Source: Pseudomonadota bacterium (GTDB lineage: Bacteria; Pseudomonadota; Gammaproteobacteria; Burkholderiales; UBA11063). From it: a DNA stretch of 64,000 bases. The translations under genes and the position numbers were made by a program. The stretch covers positions 1-64,000 of the forward strand of contig JAJTDW010000005.1 of the NCBI GenBank assembly GCA_021298175.1, written 5' to 3'. Below the pieces are notes generated by a model. The model did not search any database. It was not told the DNA's origin and saw nothing but the letters and a program-made list of their open reading frames with translations. Of this stretch, positions 1 to 9,721 are shown piece by piece (position 1 is the stretch's first letter; every line of letters begins with the position of its first letter).

Positions 1-1061
1 TAATATTGTAAAGGTAAACATACCTTTTTGCCATCTCGTGCAGAGAGATATATTGCAATTAACAGCTCTAATGATTTTAATCCTTCACGTCCATCAGTAT
101 GCGCCTCTTCTTCCCCACGTAATGTTTTAATCACATTATCATAATAAAGTGGGTGCCCAAACCCATATACCGAAGTTGTAGCATAACTTGCTGCTTTTAT
201 CTCTTCATCTTGTGGGGTTTTATCTAAAAATTCCCAATGTTGAATTTCATTAATTGCAACCCCTCCAATACGTACAGTGCCAGTTTCACCAATAATAGTT
301 AATGAACCCTCAAAATTTTTAGGATAAGTAAGCATTGATACATTCATAGTTCCTAACGCTCCACTTCTCCAACGCAAAGCAACTACGCCACTATCTTCAA
401 CTTCAATATCCCGAGCAAGTGTTGCAGTATAGCTTTGAACTGACTCAACAGGTCCAACTAACCACTCTAATAAATCCACATAATGTGAAGCCTGATTCAT
501 AAAAGCCCCCCCATCAAACTCCCATGTACCACGCCATTTTGCAGCAGAGTAATACTCTTGCGGACGAGTCCAAAATACATTGCATGCAACACTATAAATA
601 CGCCCAAACCGCCCAGCATCAATTGCTTTTTTTAACAATTGAATTGTTGCATTCTGACGATTTTGTTTGACTACAAACAATCTTACTCCAGCTTCATCAC
701 AAGCTTTAACCATATCTAAACCATCAGCATATCTTGTAGCCATAGGTTTCTCAGTAATAACATGATAACCAAATTTTGCGCACATTTGTGCCTGTATTGG
801 GTGTACGCCACTTGGGCTAGTTAAAATTACTGCATCAAATCCACCAGCTTGTAACATCTCTGCTAAAGTATTAAATCCTTTAGCCCCAGTTTTTTTGGTT
901 ATGGCCTCTACTTTAGAACTAGTCGTATCACAAACAGCTACTAATTCACAGAAATCAGAGTGAGCAGCTATTGCATCTACGTGATTAGCCGAAATACGTC
1001 CACAGCCAACAAGAGCAAAACGGATTTTTCTATCTTTTATTATATTGTGTTTAACTAACAT
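1..1061 (-). CDS. Gfo/Idh/MocA-family oxidoreductase (WlbA/WbpB-like), 3' end cut by window edge
   Basis: Reverse-strand reading frame from ATG at 1061, open to the window edge: MLVKHNIIKDRKIRFALVGCGRISANHVDAIAAHSDFCELVAVCD...ILTSPSGVHPIQ...EKPMATRYADGLDM. Rossmann GxGxxS and EKP motifs. Absent from the ORF track because it is truncated. Confidence 0.85.
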   Translation of the reverse strand, partial: MLVKHNIIKDRKIRFALVGCGRISANHVDAIAAHSDFCELVAVCDTTSSKVEAITKKTGAKGFNTLAEMLQAGGFDAVILTSPSGVHPIQAQMCAKFGYHVITEKPMATRYADGLDMVKACDEAGVRLFVVKQNRQNATIQLLKKAIDAGRFGRIYSVACNVFWTRPQEYYSAAKWRGTWEFDGGAFMNQASHYVDLLEWLVGPVESVQSYTATLARDIEVEDSGVVALRWRSGALGTMNVSMLTYPKNFEGSLTIIGETGTVRIGGVAINEIQHWEFLDKTPQDEEIKAASYATTSVYGFGHPLYYDNVIKTLRGEEEAHTDGREGLKSLELLIAIYLSARDGKKVCLPLQY

Positions 1062-1083
1062 TTATTAACCTTATTATTTTAAA

Positions 1084-2421
1084 TTACAGCGTGAGGCGGC
1101 GGATATCTGATAATACCTTACTTAAATAACTACTAAATCTAGCAGCTAAAGCTCCATCAATAATTCTATGATCATATGATAACGAAAGGGGTAGCATAAG
1201 TTTAGGTAAAAACTCTTTGCCATCCCATATTGGTTTTATGCTTGATTTAGACACCCCAAGAATTGCAACTTCTGGTGCATTAATAATCGGAGTAAATGCA
1301 GTTCCACCTATACCACCTAAACTTGAAATAGTAAAGGTTCCACCTTGCATATCCGTAGGTTTTAATTTCCCTTCACGCGCAAGTTTGGCTAATTCAGAGG
1401 TTTCGCTAGCAATATCAATAAGTCCTTTTTTATCAGCATCTTTTAATACTGGAACCACTAAACCCTGCGGTGTATCAGCAGCAAATCCAATATTAAAATA
1501 TTTTTTATAAATTAGATTTCCACCATCAATAGAGGAATTAAATTCAGGATATTCTTTTAACGCATAAACACAGGCTTTAATTAAAAAAGCCATTGGAGTA
1601 ATTTTTATATTATCTTTTTTATATTCTTCGTTTAAATTTTTTCTGAATTCTTCTAAATCTGTAATATCAGCTTCATCAAATTGCGTCACATGAGGTATCA
1701 TTACCCAATTACGTAGTAAGTTTGCTCCAGAGATTTTTCTTATTCTAGATAATTCTTTAACTTCAACTTCACCAAACTTAGTAAAATCAATTTTTGGCCA
1801 AGGTAATAAATCTAAACCACCACCATTAACTAAAGAACTACCACTAGTTAAAACACCTTTAACATAAGACTTTACATCTACTTCAGTAATTCTACCTTTA
1901 GCTCCAGTACCTTTTATTTTACCTAAATCTGCTCCTAGCTCCCGAGCTAACTTTCTAATAGATGGCGAAGCAAAAGCTTTGCTAAAAGCCACTTCATCAA
2001 TCACTATATTTTTAACAGTTTCTGATTTTGCAGGACTTGATTTATCAATTGCTACAGAAGATATAGCATTGGATGGTACTGCCTGAGTATTAATTATAGG
2101 TTTATTTTCTGATGTAGCATTAACTATAGCTACAGTTTCAGGTTTTTCTTTAGGCTTAGCTGGTGCTCCAGCCATTTCAGAATCAGCAACTTCAAGTTTA
2201 AGGATTAAATCGCCCTGGCTTATCCTACCGCCTACTTTTACCATAACTTCTTTTACTGTACCTGCAAACTCTGCTGGCACTTCCATTGTTGCCTTATCTG
2301 TCTCTAGCATGAGAAGATTATCATCTTTTTGTATTTTATCCCCAGCTTTAATATATACTTCAGCAATATTCACATCACTGCTACCACCAATATCTGGAAC
2401 TTTTAAATCGATTATAGCCAT
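1084..2421 (-). CDS. aceF: Pyruvate dehydrogenase E2, dihydrolipoyllysine acetyltransferase
   Basis: N-terminal lipoyl domain (ETDKATMEVP), E3-binding domain (ASPSIRKLARELG), catalytic C-terminus (SLSYDHRIIDGALAARF). Confidence 0.95.
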   Translation of the reverse strand: MAIIDLKVPDIGGSSDVNIAEVYIKAGDKIQKDDNLLMLETDKATMEVPAEFAGTVKEVMVKVGGRISQGDLILKLEVADSEMAGAPAKPKEKPETVAIVNATSENKPIINTQAVPSNAISSVAIDKSSPAKSETVKNIVIDEVAFSKAFASPSIRKLARELGADLGKIKGTGAKGRITEVDVKSYVKGVLTSGSSLVNGGGLDLLPWPKIDFTKFGEVEVKELSRIRKISGANLLRNWVMIPHVTQFDEADITDLEEFRKNLNEEYKKDNIKITPMAFLIKACVYALKEYPEFNSSIDGGNLIYKKYFNIGFAADTPQGLVVPVLKDADKKGLIDIASETSELAKLAREGKLKPTDMQGGTFTISSLGGIGGTAFTPIINAPEVAILGVSKSSIKPIWDGKEFLPKLMLPLSLSYDHRIIDGALAARFSSYLSKVLSDIRRLTL

Positions 2422-2439
2422 ATTCTAACCTCTTTTATG

Positions 2440-3312
2440 TTATGCTAACTGTGCTAAGAACTGTTTGCGTAATTTATTTAAATCTGATACATTTTCAATA
2501 ACTTCATTAAATAAAGTTGACAAATTATTAAAAATCGTTCTAATCACCATTTTTTCTTGATCTTTACCAAACTGGATTTGCTTATCCAACCAGTAATCTA
2601 ACCAACTTGGGTCAGGTAATCTGCTTTGTACTGTATCATTTGGAAAACAATCTTTATTCACATGTAAATTGGTAGGATGAAGAGGCTTACCAGCAATACC
2701 ACTAGATGCCATTAAAATTCCAATTTTAGCAAAAGCCACTTTAGCTTGATTTCCAACTTTATTAATAGCTTTTTTCATATATTTAAGATAAGCGCCACCA
2801 TGGCGTGCCTCATCTGCAGATAAAGTCTTATATATTTGTTTAATTACTGGCTCAGTATGCCAAGCAGATGCTTTTTTATACCATTGAGTTAACCGCATTT
2901 CACCACAAAAGTGCAACATTAGAGTTTCTAATGCTGGAGCTGGATCAAAGGTGAACCTTACCGCATGAAGCTCGGCTTCAGTTGGTAATAAGTCAGGACG
3001 AAACCTACGTAAATACTCCATTAATACTAATGCGTGTTTTTGTTCTTCATAAAACCATACCGACATAAAAGCTGAGAAATCTGAATCATGAGCATTATCC
3101 CGCAAAAACATCTCAGTTGCAGGAAGTGCTGACCACTCTGTAATTGCATTCATTTTAATAGTATTTGCTTGTTCATCAGATAAAAGGCTAGGATCAAACT
3201 TATCCCATGCAATATCATTAGCCATACTCCATCTAGCCTTTTCTAAATCAGCAAATAGTTTAGGGTATAAAAAATCACTATTATCAGGGTTTTGTTTTTG
3301 CATAGTTTTCAC
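2440..3312 (-). CDS. Ferritin-like diiron protein (acyl-ACP desaturase-like fold)
   Basis: Two ExxH-type metal ligand motifs (EEQKH and DEARH) plus further helix glutamates; 290 aa. Confidence 0.65.
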   Translation of the reverse strand: MKTMQKQNPDNSDFLYPKLFADLEKARWSMANDIAWDKFDPSLLSDEQANTIKMNAITEWSALPATEMFLRDNAHDSDFSAFMSVWFYEEQKHALVLMEYLRRFRPDLLPTEAELHAVRFTFDPAPALETLMLHFCGEMRLTQWYKKASAWHTEPVIKQIYKTLSADEARHGGAYLKYMKKAINKVGNQAKVAFAKIGILMASSGIAGKPLHPTNLHVNKDCFPNDTVQSRLPDPSWLDYWLDKQIQFGKDQEKMVIRTIFNNLSTLFNEVIENVSDLNKLRKQFLAQLA

Positions 3313-3542
3313 TATTTATTCCTTTCTAAAAAATGTAGCAATAATTGATGCTGGTGAGTAAAGTTATAACTACGATTATGCGTAATTATGTTACTAATCA
3401 GACCATATCAAATTATATAGTATTTACAGCGTTTTGTCATGCTGACTCAAAACCTGTAATGCCGAACTTTTTTCAGCATCTAGACCCTGAAACAAGCTCA
3501 GGGTGACAACAATCTAAGTTCAAGATGACCACCTGAGCAGTA

Positions 3543-3645
3543 ATACCAATTCCAGATTTAATTAGACTAAATGATGAACAACGCCGTGTACGAATAGTAC
3601 ATAAGGCGTGAAGCATGACGTATAATTAAAAAATGGGATTGGTAT
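3543..3645. repeat. 103-bp imperfect-palindromic intergenic repeat, copy 1
   Basis: ATACCAATTCCAGATTTAATTAGACTAAATGATGAACAACGCCGTGTAC...GTACATAAGGCGTGAAGCATGACGTATAATTAAAAAATGGGATTGGTAT; terminal inverted repeats ATACCAATYCCA/TGGGATTGGTAT. Confidence 0.9.
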
Positions 3646-3647
3646 AA

Positions 3648-6332
3648 TTACACTTCCCAAGGGTTTAGTTTATCTACATTAATCTTGTACTTTTTAATTG
3701 CAGTAGCTAAAACTTTAGCCTCAATTAAACCATTCTTAACTAATCCACTTAATGCAGCTATCACTACATAATATCGATTTACTTCGAAAAACTCACGTAA
3801 TGCTACACGAAAATCTGAGCGACCATAACCATCAGTACCTAGCACTATGTAATCATGTGGAATATACTCACGCACTTGATCTGCATAATTACGCACATAG
3901 TCCGTTGCAACTACAGTTGTAAGAGCTTTTGTTGTCTCTAATTGTTTTGTAATAAATGGTTTTTGTTGTGCAGATAATGGATGCAGCATATTATGTCTGG
4001 TTACATTCATGCCATCACGACGTAATTTATTAAATGAAGTAGCTGAGAATATATTAGAATCAATACCAAAATCCTCGGCTAATAAATCCGCAGCAGCAAT
4101 AACTTCTCTGAATATCGTCCCGCTACCCATTAAATTAACTATCAATTTATTGTTTTTTTCACCAGCAAGTTTAGAACTAACAGTTTTTAATAAATAACAC
4201 CCTTGAATTATACCATCTTCAACACCTTTTGGCATTTCTGGATGTTGGTAGTTTTCATTCATCACCGTTATATAATAAAATTTGTCTTTATTTTCAACAT
4301 ACATTTCTTTTAAGCCATGATGAACAATCACTGCCACTTCATAAGCAAAGGTAGGATCGTAACTTTCACAATTTGGAATTAATCCAGATTGAATATGGCT
4401 ATGCCCATCTTGATGCTGCAAACCTTCGCCATTTAGGGTTGTTCTACCAGCCGTGCCACCAATCAAAAACCCACGAGCACGCATATCACCAGCTGCCCAG
4501 GCTAAATCACCAACACGTTGGAATCCAAACATTGAATAATAAATATAAAATGGAAGCATTGCCATACCATGGTTTGCATAGCTTGTTGCTGCTGCAATCC
4601 ATGTTGAAATAGCTCCTGGCTCATTAATTCCTTCTTGGAAAATTTGCCCTTTTACTTCTTCTTTATAAAACATCAACTGACCCGAGTCTTCAGGCGTATA
4701 TAACTGACCTTTATGTGACCAAATACCAAGCTGCCTAAACATACCTTCCATACCAAAGGTTCTTGATTCATCAGGCACAATAGGAACAATAAGCTTGCCT
4801 ATTTCTTTATCTTTTATTAATGTATTAAGCATCCTAACAAATGCCATAGTAGTAGACATTTCACGATCTTTAGTACCATTAAGTAAAGTCTCAAAAGTAC
4901 TTAATGGTGGAATATTTAATTTCACTTTTATTGGTTTACGAATTGGATAATACCCACCTAATTTAGTACGCTGTGAATGTAAATAATCATGCTCTTCAGA
5001 GCCTTTTTCTGGCATTAAAAAAGGTAACTCTTCTATTTGTGCATCAGTTAAAGGTATTGCAAATTTCTCACAAATTTTCTTGAGCGTTGCAACTGATAGC
5101 TTTTTCTGTTGATGAGCAACATTTTGTGACTCACCCTCACCTTTCATGCCATAACCTTTGATTGTCTTGGCTAAGATAATTACTGGCTTACCTTGTGGAT
5201 TATTAACGGCCTCATGGTATGCTGCATATATTTTATCTACATCATGCCCACCACGAGTTAATTGCCAAATATCATCATCACTCATATCACTTACTAAGTC
5301 TAAAGTTTCAGGGAATTTAGCAAAAAAATGTTGCCTTATGTATGCACCATCCTGAGCTCGATACATTTGGTATTCACCATCGACAGTTTGCATCATCAGT
5401 TGTTTTAATTTTCCTGAAGAATCTTTTGCCAGTAGTTTATCCCAACCTTTGCCCCAAACTATCTTAATTACCTTCCAGCCAGCACCAGTAAATAAGCCTT
5501 CCATTTCTTGAATAATTTTACCATTGCCATTAACAGGTCCGTCTAAACGCTGTAAATTACAATTAATTACAAAAATCAAATTGTCTAGATTTTCTCTTGA
5601 AGCTATATGAATATTACCTAGAGTTTCTGGCTCAGAAGTCTCACCATCACCAATAAAACACCATACTTTTCGTCCATCAGCATTAATTAAACCACGATCA
5701 CCCATATATTTCATAAAACGCGCTTGGTAAATTGCCATTAAAGGACCAAGACCCATAGAAACTGTTGGAAACTGCCAATAATCAGGCATTAACCACGGAT
5801 GAGGATATGAAGATAGCCCAACTTTAGCTGACTCTTGTCTAAAATTAGTTAACCTGTCTTCACTAAGCCTGCCTTCGATAAAGCTCCGTGCATATATTCC
5901 AGGAGAAGAATGCCCCTGAAAAAATACCATATCGCCATACTTATCACCATTGGGTGCTTGCCAAAAATGGTTAAATCCAACTTCATACAAACTCGCAGAG
6001 GATGCATATGAAGCAATATGCCCACCTAGCTCACTACTAACTTTATTAGCTTTTAATACCATTGCCGTTGCATTCCAACGAATCAAGGCAGATAGCTTAT
6101 TTTCAATTATTTTATTACCTGGATAAGAAACCTCATCTCCAGATAGGATTGTGTTTACATAATCGGTAGATACCGTTTCTAATGTATTAATTCCAGTACG
6201 ACTTTTTAACCGATTAGCTAGTGTTTTTACTAATTCAGTAGCGCCATCCGTAGAATCATAGTCAATAACGTTATCTATTGACTCTAACCATTCTTTTATC
6301 TGTAATTTATCTAACATACTATTATTAATCAT
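3648..6332 (-). CDS. aceE: Pyruvate dehydrogenase E1 component (homodimeric type)
   Basis: PDH E1 sequence throughout (GDGETSEPETLGNIHIASRENLDNLIFVINCNLQRLDGPVNGNGKIIQ). Start placed at MINNSMLDKL because an AGGTGA Shine-Dalgarno (SD)-like motif precedes it; the track ORF begins at a TTG (6353). Confidence 0.95.
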   Translation of the reverse strand: MINNSMLDKLQIKEWLESIDNVIDYDSTDGATELVKTLANRLKSRTGINTLETVSTDYVNTILSGDEVSYPGNKIIENKLSALIRWNATAMVLKANKVSSELGGHIASYASSASLYEVGFNHFWQAPNGDKYGDMVFFQGHSSPGIYARSFIEGRLSEDRLTNFRQESAKVGLSSYPHPWLMPDYWQFPTVSMGLGPLMAIYQARFMKYMGDRGLINADGRKVWCFIGDGETSEPETLGNIHIASRENLDNLIFVINCNLQRLDGPVNGNGKIIQEMEGLFTGAGWKVIKIVWGKGWDKLLAKDSSGKLKQLMMQTVDGEYQMYRAQDGAYIRQHFFAKFPETLDLVSDMSDDDIWQLTRGGHDVDKIYAAYHEAVNNPQGKPVIILAKTIKGYGMKGEGESQNVAHQQKKLSVATLKKICEKFAIPLTDAQIEELPFLMPEKGSEEHDYLHSQRTKLGGYYPIRKPIKVKLNIPPLSTFETLLNGTKDREMSTTMAFVRMLNTLIKDKEIGKLIVPIVPDESRTFGMEGMFRQLGIWSHKGQLYTPEDSGQLMFYKEEVKGQIFQEGINEPGAISTWIAAATSYANHGMAMLPFYIYYSMFGFQRVGDLAWAAGDMRARGFLIGGTAGRTTLNGEGLQHQDGHSHIQSGLIPNCESYDPTFAYEVAVIVHHGLKEMYVENKDKFYYITVMNENYQHPEMPKGVEDGIIQGCYLLKTVSSKLAGEKNNKLIVNLMGSGTIFREVIAAADLLAEDFGIDSNIFSATSFNKLRRDGMNVTRHNMLHPLSAQQKPFITKQLETTKALTTVVATDYVRNYADQVREYIPHDYIVLGTDGYGRSDFRVALREFFEVNRYYVVIAALSGLVKNGLIEAKVLATAIKKYKINVDKLNPWEV

Positions 6333-6380
6333 AATTTCACCTAAAAAATGCAAGTTTAACCTGACATAGCACTAATTTTT

Positions 6381-6408
6381 TTGACAGAGTTAATGGCATT
6401 AGTATAAC
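6381..6408 (+). promoter_or_regulatory. Putative sigma70 promoter for tal
   Basis: TTGACA (6381-6386), 16-nt spacer, TATAAC (6403-6408), upstream of ATG 6462. Confidence 0.6.
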
Positions 6409-6410
6409 AT

Positions 6411-6434
6411 ACTATACTTAACTTTAAGTATAGT
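6411..6434. promoter_or_regulatory. Perfect palindrome, candidate operator
   Basis: ACTATACTTA-actt-TAAGTATAGT, 10-bp perfect arms, just downstream of the putative tal -10 in the aceE/tal divergent intergenic region. Confidence 0.55.
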
Positions 6435-6461
6435 AATAAAATGCAGTTAGAGGATTGTTAA

Positions 6462-7520
6462 ATGGTAAGCAAAATAGAAATAATAAAGAACTTTGGACAA
6501 AAGATATGGTTAGATAGCATCTCACGTGAGTTAATTAATTCAAACAGTCTAAATAAGTTAATAAATGAAGACGGTATTGCTGGAATCACCTCAAACCCTA
6601 CAATATTCCACAAAGCAATTTCAGCAGATAAACGCTATCAACATGATTTGGAAAAACTAAAAACTAGTCATCTGGAGCTAGAGCAACGCTATGAAAATCT
6701 AGTAATTCCTGATATAAAAATGGCTTGTGACCTTTTTATGCCAACATACAATGGGACAAATAAAGAAGATGGATATGTGAGTTTTGAAGTATCACCACAC
6801 ATTGCGAATAATACAATAGCAACAATTGAATCTGCAAAAAGGCTTTGGCATGAGATTAACCGCCCTAATCTAATGATAAAAATCCCTGCTACAAAAGCCG
6901 GAATAGCCGCACTAACAGAACTAATCTATCTAGGCATAAATGTCAATATAACTTTACTTTTTTCATTAGATCAAGTAGTAGATACATGGCAGGCATACAT
7001 AAATGGATTACAACGTAGGTTTAAAGAAGGTTTGGACTTAAAACATATTAAATCAGTTGCTAGTTTTTTTCTATCTCGCGTTGATACAGCAGTTGACCCT
7101 AAACTTCCAGAAGAATTACAAGGTAAATGCGCTATTAGTTTAGCAAAAACCGCATATTTGATTTATCAAGAAATATTTTCTAGTGCCATTTTTATGCCAC
7201 TAAAAAAAGCTGGAGCAATAGGTCAGTATCTCTTATGGGCAAGTACAGGAACAAAAAACCCCAAATACAGCGATACCCTATATATTGAAGAGTTAATAGG
7301 TATGGAAACCATAAATACGGTACCTGATGAAACTCTAAATGCTTTTAGAGACCACGGTAAAGCTGGGTCTCGTTTAACTAAAGATATTGAAAAAGCACCT
7401 AAAGTTCTAGATCAAATAAAAAAATATGTAGATATGCAACAGCTAGGACAAACTCTACAAAATGATGGCTTAAAGTCTTTTGAAAAATCATTTGATTCAC
7501 TTATAGAACTCATGAAGTAA
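6462..7520 (+). CDS. tal: Transaldolase
   Basis: IWLDSISRELI...GIAGITSNPTIFHKAI and LMIKIPATKAGIAAL motifs. Confidence 0.92.
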   Translation: MVSKIEIIKNFGQKIWLDSISRELINSNSLNKLINEDGIAGITSNPTIFHKAISADKRYQHDLEKLKTSHLELEQRYENLVIPDIKMACDLFMPTYNGTNKEDGYVSFEVSPHIANNTIATIESAKRLWHEINRPNLMIKIPATKAGIAALTELIYLGINVNITLLFSLDQVVDTWQAYINGLQRRFKEGLDLKHIKSVASFFLSRVDTAVDPKLPEELQGKCAISLAKTAYLIYQEIFSSAIFMPLKKAGAIGQYLLWASTGTKNPKYSDTLYIEELIGMETINTVPDETLNAFRDHGKAGSRLTKDIEKAPKVLDQIKKYVDMQQLGQTLQNDGLKSFEKSFDSLIELMK

Positions 7521-7525
7521 TATAT

Positions 7526-8374
7526 ATGGCTACTAATCAAAGGTTTGCGACTTATTTATCACCTGCTAAATTAAATTTAGGGCTAAAAATTACTGGAAAA
7601 AGAGCAGATGGATATCATTTACTAAAAACTGTATTTTGTTTAATTGATTTATTTGATGAAGTAAGTATACAAATAACTGAAGATAAGAAAATATCTTTAA
7701 TTGAACATAATCAAGCATGGCCATTTTATACTGATTTATCTTATAAAGCGGCTATTTTATTGCAAGAATATAGTGGCTTATCTTTAGGCGCAAATATAAA
7801 AATTAAAAAGACTATCCCATCAGGTGCAGGTCTTGGTGGAGGCAGCTCAAATGCGGCAACAGTACTGATGGTTTTAAATAATTTATGGGGATGTAATATA
7901 CCTAGAGATAAACTAATGCAATTAGGTGCCTCTCTTGGTGCTGATGTTCCATTTTTTATTTACGGCCAAAATGCCATTGCTGTTGGAATTGGTGATTTAT
8001 TAAGCCCTGTTGCTATCCCGGAACAATATTTTGTGCTGATAAAACCAACTTTTCATATTCCTACTCGCAATATTTTTGAGCATCTAAAAATAAACACAGA
8101 TGTAATTGATGCTGAAAAAATAAATACAGATTGGCTAATTACACATAAAGCAAATGATTTATTTCCTGTTGCTATAAATTTATATCCACAATTACAAAGC
8201 ATAGCAAATGAATTGCGGGAGTTTGGAACTCCCAGCATGACTGGCTCTGGAAGTGTGCTTTATCTATCATTTTTTGAAAAAAATATTGCAAAAAAAGTTG
8301 CAAAAACTCTAGAATCTCGTTATAATACCTACCTTGTTAAGAGTTTACAGCATTCTCCACTACAGCAGTGGTAG
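7526..8374 (+). CDS. ispE: 4-diphosphocytidyl-2-C-methyl-D-erythritol kinase
   Basis: SPAKLNLGLKITGKRADGYHLL; GHMP kinase motif IPSGAGLGGGSSNAA. Confidence 0.95.
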   Translation: MATNQRFATYLSPAKLNLGLKITGKRADGYHLLKTVFCLIDLFDEVSIQITEDKKISLIEHNQAWPFYTDLSYKAAILLQEYSGLSLGANIKIKKTIPSGAGLGGGSSNAATVLMVLNNLWGCNIPRDKLMQLGASLGADVPFFIYGQNAIAVGIGDLLSPVAIPEQYFVLIKPTFHIPTRNIFEHLKINTDVIDAEKINTDWLITHKANDLFPVAINLYPQLQSIANELREFGTPSMTGSGSVLYLSFFEKNIAKKVAKTLESRYNTYLVKSLQHSPLQQW

Positions 8375-8432
8375 CAGTGTTTAATAAATCTTATATACCA
8401 TCATTTAAATTTGGTATATAATGAAAAGTTAT

Positions 8433-8507
8433 AGGGGAGTCGCCAAGTGGTAAGGCATCGGATTTTGATTCCGACATTCGCAGGTTCGATCCCTGCCTCC
8501 CCTGCCA
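8433..8507 (+). tRNA. tRNA-Gln (anticodon TTG)
   Basis: Cloverleaf: acceptor AGGGGAG/CTCCCCT, anticodon stem TCGGA/TCCGA with loop TTTTGAT, T-arm GGTTCGATCC, encoded CCA. Confidence 0.95.
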
Positions 8508-8513
8508 ATACGC

Positions 8514-8571
8514 TAAAAGCGCATGTTTGTTATATAAATACAAAATATATAGCAACATGCGCTTTTTTATT
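8514..8571 (+). terminator. Putative terminator after tRNA-Gln
   Basis: AAAAGCGCATGTT ... AACATGCGCTTTTTTATT inverted repeat with long AT-rich loop and T-run. Confidence 0.6.
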
Positions 8572-8602
8572 ACCTTCATCATTTCGTCTACATTTATTTT
8601 TT

Positions 8603-8705
8603 ATACCAAGTCAAGATTTAATTAGACTAAATGATGCTTAGCACCGTGTACATTATAGTATATAAGGTGCTAAACATAACGTATAATTAAAAATGGGCTT
8701 GGTAT
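8603..8705. repeat. 103-bp imperfect-palindromic intergenic repeat, copy 2
   Basis: ATACCAAGTCAAGATTTAATTAGACTAAATGATGCTTAGCACCGTGTAC...GGTGCTAAACATAACGTATAATTAAAAATGGGCTTGGTAT, exactly 103 nt. Confidence 0.9.
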
Positions 8706-8734
8706 TAGTTGTTAAATTAAAAAGGGGTTCACTA

Positions 8735-9685
8735 ATGTTAGTTCGTAAAAATCTAATGATTTTCACAGGTAATGCAAACGCAGAATTTGCTAAAAAAGTA
8801 GCAAATTGTCTAGAAATAGAAACTGGGCAAGCTTCGGTTACTAAATTTAGCGATGGTGAAATTTCAGTAGAAATTTTAGAAAATGTTCGTGGGGCTGATG
8901 TATTTATTTTGCAGCCAACGTGTTTTCCGACTAATGATAACCTAATGGAAGTATTAGTCTTAACTGATGCTTTAAGACGTGCCTCAGCAGGTCGCATTAC
9001 TGCAGCTATTCCATATTTTGGTTATGCCAGACAAGATAGACGCCCGCGCTCTGCAAGAGTACCAATATCTGCACGCTTAGTTGCAAATATGCTAACTACA
9101 GCGGGGATTGATCGCGTATTAACTATTGATTTACATGCTGATCAAATTCAGGGATTTTTTGATATTCCTGTGGATAATATTTATGCCAGCCCAGTGCTCT
9201 TAAAAGATATAAAAAGCAATAAATATAATGAAAACCTAATGGTTGTTTCACCTGATACAGGTGGTGTTGCTCGCGCTCGTGCTTTTGCTAAAGCCCTACA
9301 TGTGGATATGGCGATTATAGATAAACGTCGTCCTAAAGCTAATGTAGCCGAAGTAATGAACATTATTGGGGATGTTAGTGGTAAAAACTGTATAATAGTT
9401 GATGATATGATAGATACTGCCAATACATTATGCAAAGCCGCCGAAGCATTAAAAATTCGTGGAGCACAAAAAGTATATGCTTATGCTACACATGCGGTAT
9501 TTTCTAACAATGCGATTGAACGCATTAATAATTCTATTTTAGATGAAGTTGTTATAACTGATACTATCCCTTTTACTAATAATAACTCACCTAAGATTAG
9601 AACCGTATCTATTTCGGCATTAGTTGCTGAGACCATACGTAGAATAAATAATGAAGAGTCTATTAGTTTATTACTGAATGATTAA
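8735..9685 (+). CDS. prs: Ribose-phosphate pyrophosphokinase
   Basis: [23 protein letters not shown]..., [25 protein letters not shown]. Start at 8735 is preceded by AAGGGG; the track's 14 extra N-terminal residues begin inside repeat copy 2. Confidence 0.95.
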   Translation: MLVRKNLMIFTGNANAEFAKKVANCLEIETGQASVTKFSDGEISVEILENVRGADVFILQPTCFPTNDNLMEVLVLTDALRRASAGRITAAIPYFGYARQDRRPRSARVPISARLVANMLTTAGIDRVLTIDLHADQIQGFFDIPVDNIYASPVLLKDIKSNKYNENLMVVSPDTGGVARARAFAKALHVDMAIIDKRRPKANVAEVMNIIGDVSGKNCIIVDDMIDTANTLCKAAEALKIRGAQKVYAYATHAVFSNNAIERINNSILDEVVITDTIPFTNNNSPKIRTVSISALVAETIRRINNEESISLLLND

Positions 9686-9721
9686 AATAATAAACCTCAA
9701 CATTAGTTGAGGTTTATTATT
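9686..9721. terminator. Bidirectional terminator between prs and comF
   Basis: Perfect 16-bp stem AATAATAAACCTCAAC-ATTA-GTTGAGGTTTATTATT. Confidence 0.85.

Noticed and set aside
1217-1510. 97-aa plus-strand ORF
   Set aside because: Antisense to aceF. The same pattern (57069-57332) appears antisense to odhB because the two E2 genes are homologous, so it is not an independent gene.
8653-8997. 114-aa minus-strand ORF
   Set aside because: Antisense to prs and starts/ends within the repeat region.
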